From the NCBI RefSeq assembly GCF_022647505.1, contig NZ_CP071409.1:3100001-3164000 (forward strand): a stretch of DNA of 64,000 nucleotides. Direction: 5' to 3'. Within the stretch, counting starts at the first letter, position 1. Each line of letters begins with the position of its first letter. Below, piece after piece: positions 58,173 to 64,000 of the stretch. The position numbers and the translations under genes were made by a program. Origin of the DNA: [Pantoea] beijingensis. GTDB lineage: Bacteria; Pseudomonadota; Gammaproteobacteria; Enterobacterales; Enterobacteriaceae. The notes below the pieces were generated by a model. It was not told where the DNA came from. It saw nothing but the letters and a program-made list of their open reading frames with translations, and ran no database searches.

Positions 58173-59036
58173 ATGGTCCAAAATGAAATGTGGTATGAAA
58201 CCCTTCACGCCGGTTTCGGACAGTATTTTTCCGTCGATAAGGTACTTTATCGCGAAAAAACAGAACATCAGGATCTGATCATCTTCGAAAATGCGGCCTT
58301 AGGTCGTGTTATGGCGCTGGATGGTGTGGTACAAACCACCGAGCGCGACGAATTCATCTACCACGAAATGATGACCCACGTGCCGCTGCTGGCCCATGGT
58401 GCAGCAAAGAAAGTGTTGATTATTGGCGGTGGCGATGGCGCTATGCTCCGCGAAGTTAGCCGACATCGCGATATTGAACACATCACTATGGTCGAGATTG
58501 ACGCAGGCGTGGTCACGTTTTGTCGTCAATACCTGCCAAATCACAGCGCAGGCGCCTATGAGGATCCGCGTTTTCGCCTGGTGATCGATGATGGTGTAAA
58601 CTTCGTTAATCAGTGTAATGAGACATTCGACGTCATTATTTCAGACTGTACCGATCCCATTGGCCCGGGAGAGAGCCTGTTTACATCAGAATTTTATGCC
58701 GGCTGTTATCGCTGCCTTAATCCAAATGGCATATTTGTGGCACAGAATGGCGTATGTTTTCTGCAGCAGGATGAGGCCGTCAACAGCCATCGCAAGCTGA
58801 GCCACTATTTTAAAGACGTCAGTTTTTACCAGGCAGCTGTCCCGACCTATTATGGCGGCATCATGACATTTGCATGGGCGAGCGATAACCCAGCTCTACG
58901 TCAGATGGATTACGCGACGCTAAAGACGCGATATGATGCAGCCGGCCTGAGCTGCCGGTATTACAATTCGGCGATCCACACTGGCAGCTTTGCCTTGCCA
59001 CAGTATCTGCTGAATGCCCTGTCAGGCTCACGCTGA
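58173..59036 (+). CDS. speE: Spermidine synthase SpeE
   Basis: SpeE transfers aminopropyl from decarboxylated SAM to putrescine, releasing MTA. It has 287 residues (E. coli 288). The SAM-type motif is [50 protein letters not shown] and [17 protein letters not shown] complete the active site. The ATG at 58173 has GAGGAG ten bases upstream and aligns with the family; an ATG at 58149 is not conserved. It is first in the speED operon. Confidence 0.98.
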   Translation: MVQNEMWYETLHAGFGQYFSVDKVLYREKTEHQDLIIFENAALGRVMALDGVVQTTERDEFIYHEMMTHVPLLAHGAAKKVLIIGGGDGAMLREVSRHRDIEHITMVEIDAGVVTFCRQYLPNHSAGAYEDPRFRLVIDDGVNFVNQCNETFDVIISDCTDPIGPGESLFTSEFYAGCYRCLNPNGIFVAQNGVCFLQQDEAVNSHRKLSHYFKDVSFYQAAVPTYYGGIMTFAWASDNPALRQMDYATLKTRYDAAGLSCRYYNSAIHTGSFALPQYLLNALSGSR

Positions 59037-59064
59037 TGGCGCATTTATAAGGGGGCGAACGAAA

Positions 59065-59874
59065 TTGCAAAAGCTGAAACTACATGGCTTCAACAACCTG
59101 ACAAAGAGCCTGAGTTTTTGTATCTATGATATTTGCTATGCGAATACCGCTGCTGAGCGTGACGGATACATTGCCTACATTGATGAGCAATATAATGCGA
59201 ATCGCCTGACCGAGATCCTGAGTGAAACGTGCTCAATTATCGGTGCTAACGTGCTCAATATCGCACGTCAGGATTACGAGCCGCAGGGGGCCAGCGTGAC
59301 TATTTTAGTCAGCGAAGAACCCATTGATCCCAAAGATATTGATACTTCTGAACATCCGGGGCCTTTACCGGCAGCCGTCGTCGCCCATCTGGACAAAAGC
59401 CATATCTGCGTGCATACCTATCCGGAAAGCCATCCGGAAGGTGGGCTTTGTACCTTTCGCGCTGATATCGAAGTTTCAACCTGTGGCGTGATCTCTCCAC
59501 TCAAGGCGCTGAATTATTTAATTCACCAGCTAGAATCTGACATCGTTACCATTGATTACCGCGTACGGGGCTTTACGCGTGACGTTAACGGCGTAAAGCA
59601 TTTTATCGATCATTCAATCAATTCAATTCAGAACTTTATGTCTGATGATATGAAATCCATGTATGACATGATGGATGTCAACGTCTATCAGGAAAACATC
59701 TTCCACACCAAGATGTTGCTGAAAGAATTTGATTTAAAACACTATCTTTTCGATACCCAACCGGAAGACCTGAGCCCACAGGAGCACAAACGCATCACTG
59801 ATTTATTATGGAAGGAGATGCGCGAGATCTATTATGGTCGTAATATTCCGGCGACAGGACTGAAAACGCTGTAA
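59065..59874 (+). CDS. speD: S-adenosylmethionine decarboxylase proenzyme SpeD, TTG start
   Basis: SpeD is a pyruvoyl enzyme supplying decarboxylated SAM to SpeE. From the TTG at 59065 it has 269 residues (E. coli 264). The self-cleavage site is Lys-Ser in [40 protein letters not shown] at the N-terminus sets the start. GGGGG lies eleven bases before the TTG. An ATG at 59014 inside speE would add an unconserved extension. The gap to speE is 28 bases. Confidence 0.96.
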   Translation: MQKLKLHGFNNLTKSLSFCIYDICYANTAAERDGYIAYIDEQYNANRLTEILSETCSIIGANVLNIARQDYEPQGASVTILVSEEPIDPKDIDTSEHPGPLPAAVVAHLDKSHICVHTYPESHPEGGLCTFRADIEVSTCGVISPLKALNYLIHQLESDIVTIDYRVRGFTRDVNGVKHFIDHSINSIQNFMSDDMKSMYDMMDVNVYQENIFHTKMLLKEFDLKHYLFDTQPEDLSPQEHKRITDLLWKEMREIYYGRNIPATGLKTL

Positions 59875-59899
59875 TTTTTTAACCTAAGTCTGTCATCAC

Positions 59900-59925
59900 G
59901 ATGGGGCGAAGAGTTTCGCCCCATC
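59900..59925. terminator. Bidirectional hairpin between speD and yacL
   Basis: An 11-base perfect stem GATGGGGCGAA/TTCGCCCCATC with a four-base loop lies between convergent genes. Neither flank is U-rich. Confidence 0.5.
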
Positions 59926-59968
59926 CATAGATGGCCACGCTAACGCAGCAATGCAGCAATGCAGCGCA

Positions 59969-60331
59969 TTAGCGTCCCTGTAAAAACAGGCGATAGGCAG
60001 CGATCACCGCCAAAAAGTCCTCAACGCCGCAGAAGGATAAACTCTCTTCATCGTAGTAATTCATTCCCTCCTCAAGCCCATCATCATCAAAATTCATCTG
60101 GTTAGCACGAATCATGATCTCCTCTTCATCCATCCATAAAGAGTATTCATGACCAACACGCTGCCATTGACGCTCGCTGCCTTTAACCTGATCAACGGCG
60201 GCCTCTACCTCATCCAGCAGCACCAGATCGCCTTTGACTTCTTCATTAAACCAGTGACCAACGGCTTCATGCCCCATCGACATACGCACCTTGACCATAC
60301 CGGTGATGTCTCGCAAAAATTCATATTCCAC
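59969..60331 (-). CDS. yacL: UPF0231 family protein YacL
   Basis: YacL is a small acidic cytosolic protein of unknown function. It has 120 residues, equal to E. coli. [41 protein letters not shown] and [20 protein letters not shown] are all conserved. It sits downstream of acnB and its terminator, convergent with speD, as in E. coli. Confidence 0.97.
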   Translation of the reverse strand: MEYEFLRDITGMVKVRMSMGHEAVGHWFNEEVKGDLVLLDEVEAAVDQVKGSERQWQRVGHEYSLWMDEEEIMIRANQMNFDDDGLEEGMNYYDEESLSFCGVEDFLAVIAAYRLFLQGR

Positions 60332-60470
60332 TGGATTGTCCTCTTTCCTGCCGTAGCGCCGGGAGTGCTCTCACCCGGTTTATCTTTCATAATGCGGACA
60401 GTGTAACGGGGAAAATGCACATTATCGCTATTTGCATCATACCAAAGCACGGCTGTATCTCATGGGCATT

Positions 60471-60501
60471 AAAAAAGGACGACAGTTATGCACCGTCGTC
60501 C
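60471..60501 (-). terminator. Intrinsic terminator after acnB
   Basis: On the minus strand GGACGAC/GTCGTCC with an eleven-base loop is followed by six T. It lies about 48 bases after the acnB stop. Confidence 0.85.
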
Positions 60502-60548
60502 CTTTTGCTACAGCTTTACAGCATAATCACGCGGCGTTGCCGCGCTTT

Positions 60549-63146
60549 TTACACCGCAGTCTGGAAAATCACACCGTCTGCTTTATCGGTATATTGAGTC
60601 AGTTGGTCAAAGTTCAGGTAACGGTAGGTATCCACCGCCGTTTTATCTACCTGAGCCATAAACTGCTGATACTCATCCGGCGTCGGCAGTTTGCCGAGCA
60701 GCGAAGCGACCGCCGCCAGCTCTGCCGAAGCAAGAAACACATTCGCGCCAGTCCCTAAACGGTTCGGGAAGTTACGGGTAGATGTCGATACCACGGTGGC
60801 ACCGTCAGCCACGCGCGCCTGGTTGCCCATACACAGCGAACAACCGGGGATCTCAATACGCGCCCCGCTCTTACCGAATACGCTGTAATAACCCTCTTCG
60901 GTCAACTGTGCCGCATCCATTTTGGTTGGCGGTGCCACCCACAGACGCGTCGGGAGCTGGCCTTTGTGGCTATCCAGCAGTTTACCTGCAGCACGGAAGT
61001 GACCGATGTTTGTCATGCAGGAACCGATAAAGACTTCGTCGATTTTTTCGCCCTGAACGTCAGACAACAAGCGGGCATCGTCCGGATCGTTTGGCGCACA
61101 CAGGATAGGCTCTTTGATATCAGCCAGATCGATATCAATGACCGCCGCGTATTCTGCATCCGCATCACCTTCAAGCAGTTGCGGATCGGCAAGCCATTTT
61201 TCCATACCCTGGATGCGGCGCTCCAGCGTACGACGATCGCCATAGCCTTCTGCGATCATCCACTTCAGCAATACGATATTGGAATTCAGATACTCAATGA
61301 TCGGATCTTTACCCAATTTAATCGTACAGCCGGCGGCAGAGCGCTCAGCGGAAGCATCAGACAGTTCAAAAGCCTGCTCAACTTTCAGTTCTGGCAGGCC
61401 TTCAATTTCCAGAATGCGTCCCGAGAAGATGTTCTTCTTACCTTTCTTCTCAACGGTCAGCAGCCCCTGTTTGATCGCGTACAGCGGAATCGCATGAACC
61501 AAATCACGCAGCGTAATACCAGGCTGCATTTTGCCTTTAAAACGCACCAGTACGGATTCCGGCATATCCAGCGGCATCACGCCAGTTGCGGCGGCAAACG
61601 CCACTAAACCAGAGCCCGCAGGGAAAGAAATACCGATCGGGAAACGTGTATGTGAATCACCACCGGTACCGACGGTATCCGGCAGCAGCATGCGATTCAG
61701 CCAACTGTGAATAATGCCATCGCCAGGACGCAGTGAAACACCGCCACGGTTCATAATGAAGTCAGGCAACGTGTGATGGGTTGAGACATCAACCGGCTTC
61801 GGATAGGCCGCCGTATGGCAGAATGACTGCATAACCAGATCGGCTGAAAAACCAAGACAGGCCAGATCTTTCAGCTCATCACGCGTCATTGGACCGGTCG
61901 TATCCTGAGAACCTACAGACGTCATCTTCGGTTCACAGTATTGACCTGGGCGGATACCTTCGGTCCCACACGCTCGGCCCACCATTTTCTGCGCCAGCGA
62001 GAAACCGCGGGTACTCTGCGCCACATCTTTTGCCTGACGGAAGACATCGCTATGTGGCAGACCCAAAGACTCGCGCGCTTTAGTGGTTAACCCACGCCCG
62101 ATAATCAGAGGAATACGTCCACCCGCACGCACTTCATCAAGTAGCACGTCGGTTTTCAGCGCAAAATTAGCCAGCACTTCGCCGGTTTCGTGATTACACA
62201 CTTCACCTTTATAAGGCCAGATATCGATCACATCGCCGGTGTTCAGTTGATCAACATCCACTTCGATCGGCAGTGCACCAGCATCTTCCATAGTGTTAAA
62301 GAAAATTGGCGCAATTTTTCCGCCCAGGACAACGCCGCCGCCTTTTTTGTTGGGTACGAATGGGAGATCATCGCCCATAAACCACAACACGGAGTTAGTC
62401 GCAGACTTACGCGAAGAACCGGTACCCACAACGTCACCGACATAAGCCAGCGGGAAGCCTTTAGCCTGCAGTGCTTCAATCTGCTTAATCGGGCCAACGT
62501 TACCGGCATCGTCGGGTTCGATACCTTCACGGGCATTTTTCAGCATGGCTAAAGCGTGCAGTGGGATATCCGGACGCGACCAGGCATCAGGCGCCGGAGA
62601 AAGATCGTCGGTATTGGTTTCACCGCTGACTTTAAAGACGGTAACGGTAATTTTTTCTGCCAGCTCAGAGCGTGACGTAAACCATTCCGCATCGGCCCAG
62701 GACTGCATCACTTTCTTCGCGTGTTCGTTGCCCGCTTTGGCCTTCTCTTCTACATCGTAGAAGCTATCGAACATCAGCAGCGTATGGGAGAGTGCTTTAC
62801 CTGCAATAGGCGCCAGTTTGGCATCATCAAGTGCATCGATAAGCGGATGGATATTGTAACCGCCTTGCATTGTGCCCAGCAGTTCAACGGCTTTTTCAGG
62901 GGTAACCAGAGGAGATGTTGCTTCGCCTTTCGCGATAGCGGCCAGGAAACCGGCTTTTACATAAGCCGCTTCATCAACGCCTGGCGGGACTCGATTGATT
63001 AATAGATCACACAGGAATTCTTCTTCACCCGCTGGCGGGTTTTTCAGCAGTTCAACCAGCGCGGCCATTTGGGAAGCATCTAACGGTTTAGGAACAATCC
63101 CTTCGGCTGCACGCTCGGCAACGTGCTTACGGTATTCTTCTAGCAC
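60549..63146 (-). CDS. acnB: Aconitate hydratase B (2-methylisocitrate dehydratase) AcnB
   Basis: AcnB is the main TCA-cycle aconitase; its apo-form binds mRNA. From the GTG at 63146 it has 865 residues, identical to E. coli. The N-terminal HEAT-like domain starts [16 protein letters not shown]. The [4Fe-4S] cysteines are in [16 protein letters not shown] segments, [11 protein letters not shown] and [22 protein letters not shown] lies seven bases upstream of the GTG, which decides the start over an ATG at 63218. Confidence 0.98.
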   Translation of the reverse strand: MLEEYRKHVAERAAEGIVPKPLDASQMAALVELLKNPPAGEEEFLCDLLINRVPPGVDEAAYVKAGFLAAIAKGEATSPLVTPEKAVELLGTMQGGYNIHPLIDALDDAKLAPIAGKALSHTLLMFDSFYDVEEKAKAGNEHAKKVMQSWADAEWFTSRSELAEKITVTVFKVSGETNTDDLSPAPDAWSRPDIPLHALAMLKNAREGIEPDDAGNVGPIKQIEALQAKGFPLAYVGDVVGTGSSRKSATNSVLWFMGDDLPFVPNKKGGGVVLGGKIAPIFFNTMEDAGALPIEVDVDQLNTGDVIDIWPYKGEVCNHETGEVLANFALKTDVLLDEVRAGGRIPLIIGRGLTTKARESLGLPHSDVFRQAKDVAQSTRGFSLAQKMVGRACGTEGIRPGQYCEPKMTSVGSQDTTGPMTRDELKDLACLGFSADLVMQSFCHTAAYPKPVDVSTHHTLPDFIMNRGGVSLRPGDGIIHSWLNRMLLPDTVGTGGDSHTRFPIGISFPAGSGLVAFAAATGVMPLDMPESVLVRFKGKMQPGITLRDLVHAIPLYAIKQGLLTVEKKGKKNIFSGRILEIEGLPELKVEQAFELSDASAERSAAGCTIKLGKDPIIEYLNSNIVLLKWMIAEGYGDRRTLERRIQGMEKWLADPQLLEGDADAEYAAVIDIDLADIKEPILCAPNDPDDARLLSDVQGEKIDEVFIGSCMTNIGHFRAAGKLLDSHKGQLPTRLWVAPPTKMDAAQLTEEGYYSVFGKSGARIEIPGCSLCMGNQARVADGATVVSTSTRNFPNRLGTGANVFLASAELAAVASLLGKLPTPDEYQQFMAQVDKTAVDTYRYLNFDQLTQYTDKADGVIFQTAV

Positions 63147-63599
63147 GACGTTCTCCTCGCTCTCATTGTATTTGGCGTTCCGGCACCCAAGGTTCACACC
63201 AATGTGATCACCGATCATACCCGCTATACTTCAGGCTGCAGATTGATTAGCAACAGCTGCAAATTATTTTGGGTATCTGTGTAGGGGAAGGTGCCCGGTT
63301 CCGCGTTGGGCAGCATAGCAGGATTTCGATTGCTTGTTAATCCGTTTACAAAAAAGCAACATTCAAGTATTTTGCGCAGAAACCTACGTTTACCATGCTG
63401 CAGAGCGATTTTCGCCGCGGCTACCTGAAAAAATCTTATGCTACGATCCTTTTTGTTAAGTAAAGCTGATGACCACTTAAATCAGGCAAAATAACTGACG
63501 ACTATCCTGGGTTATGGCCAGCAGGGTCACGTGTGGGTTACCGGGTTCCGGAGCCCACACCTGTTTTTAGGGCAAGAAATTTTTCCTGCCCCATTTTAC
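63147..63599. other. acnB upstream region
   Basis: These 453 bases contain the acnB promoter, a shortened ERIC element (63216-63276) and AT-rich sequence. No gene is supported. The end of a GltI-like gene follows, so the gap also holds that gene's 3' end; no clear terminator was seen. Confidence 0.45.
63216..63276. repeat. Shortened ERIC element upstream of acnB
   Basis: CATACCCGCTATACTTCAGG and CTGCAAATTATTTTGGGTAT are the two outer arms of ERIC joined with the centre missing, 61 bases in total. Its design matches the copy at 28474-28534. Confidence 0.7.
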
Positions 63600-64000
63600 T
63601 TACAGCACGTTGTTATTGGGATGAGCGAAGAGCGCTTTCATCTCTTCAGACATCTCAAAATTCATGTTCAGGCCCTTAGGCGGTATCGGCTGCATAAACC
63701 ATTTTTTATACCAACCGGTTGCCTCGCCGGAGGTTTGCGCCCCGGCTATCGTGTCATTAACCAATGCGGTAAATTCAGGATCGTTTTTACGCATCATGCA
63801 GCCATAGGCTTCATGGGATTGTGCCGTACCCACAATTTCCCATTGATCCGGGTGGCGTGCTTTCGCTCTGTCACCTGCCAGCAACGCATCATCCATCATA
63901 AAAGCAACCGCACGCCCACTCTCCAGGGTCTGGAAAGAGGATGTTCCCCCTTCTTTGGCACTGATAAGGCGCATTTTCATATCTTTATTGCTGTTCATTT
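63600..64000 (-). CDS. GltI-like glutamate/aspartate ABC transporter binding protein, C-terminal part
   Basis: The visible 133 residues are the C-terminal part of a class-3 periplasmic binding protein. MRLISAKEGGTSSFQTLESG, AVAFMMDDALLAGDRAKA, SHEAYGCMMRKNDPEF and PIPPKGLNMNFEMSEEMKAL align closely with E. coli GltI, which binds glutamate and aspartate for GltJKL. The frame is open at the window edge, so the N-terminal half lies outside; the Met at 63998 is internal. In E. coli gltI is elsewhere on the map, so this is probably a paralogue or a relocated gene. Confidence 0.9.
   Translation of the reverse strand, partial: MNSNKDMKMRLISAKEGGTSSFQTLESGRAVAFMMDDALLAGDRAKARHPDQWEIVGTAQSHEAYGCMMRKNDPEFTALVNDTIAGAQTSGEATGWYKKWFMQPIPPKGLNMNFEMSEEMKALFAHPNNNVL

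Overview
The window is a contiguous piece of an enterobacterial chromosome of moderate GC content. It corresponds to the acnB-to-lpxB segment (about 3-4 min) of the Escherichia coli map, read in the opposite direction. Nearly every gene has an obvious E. coli counterpart of almost the same length, and ERIC palindromes sit in several intergenic gaps. Some details lean towards the Erwinia/Pantoea side of Enterobacterales rather than Escherichia: the N-terminus of SpeD, a PBP1B tail rich in glutamine, and the absence of yadS, clcA, yaeI, gcd, yacH and the yad fimbrial cluster. That placement is an inference and is not settled by the sequence.

Layout. 1-14.5 kb (minus strand): envelope and translation genes lpxB (partial)-lpxA-fabZ-lpxD-skp-bamA-rseP-cdsA-uppS, then dxr, frr, pyrH, tsf and rpsB with its t44 leader. 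14.8-20.9 kb (plus): map, an expanded structured spacer, glnD, dapD and yaeH. 20.9-21.5 kb: a tandem ERIC-like array abutting the cdaR stop codon. 21.5-28.4 kb: cdaR, degP (with a sigma-E-type promoter), dgt, mtnN-btuF, a small secreted protein and erpA. 28.8-41.4 kb: hemL, the ferrichrome genes fhuACDB with a Fur box, mrcB (PBP1B) and hrpB. 41.5-48.7 kb (plus): thpR, sfsA, dksA, gluQ, pcnB (AUU start), folK and panBCD. 48.9-50.5 kb: an orphan 522-residue protein with atypical codon use. 50.6-63.1 kb: yadGH, can, hpt, a cystathionine gamma-synthase-family enzyme where E. coli has gcd, cueO, yacC, speED, yacL and acnB. 63.6 kb to the end: the C-terminal part of a GltI-like amino-acid binding protein.

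How the genes work together. The first block links lipid A synthesis (LpxA, LpxD, LpxB), fatty-acid supply (FabZ), phospholipid and undecaprenyl precursors (CdsA, UppS, Dxr) and outer-membrane protein folding (Skp, BamA, DegP) with the protease that releases sigma-E (RseP). The second block holds translation and nitrogen control. The third holds iron and cobalamin uptake together with haem precursor and Fe-S delivery. The fourth supplies pantothenate and folate precursors, and the last spermidine synthesis and copper detoxification.

The window is mostly ordinary core genome. The parts least explained by known genes are the orphan protein at 48.9 kb, the structured insert between map and glnD, the tandem ERIC array, the cystathionine gamma-synthase-family gene at the gcd position, and the small secreted protein after btuF. 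I did not find a clear multi-gene novel system, CRISPR array, prophage, insertion sequence, tRNA or rRNA.
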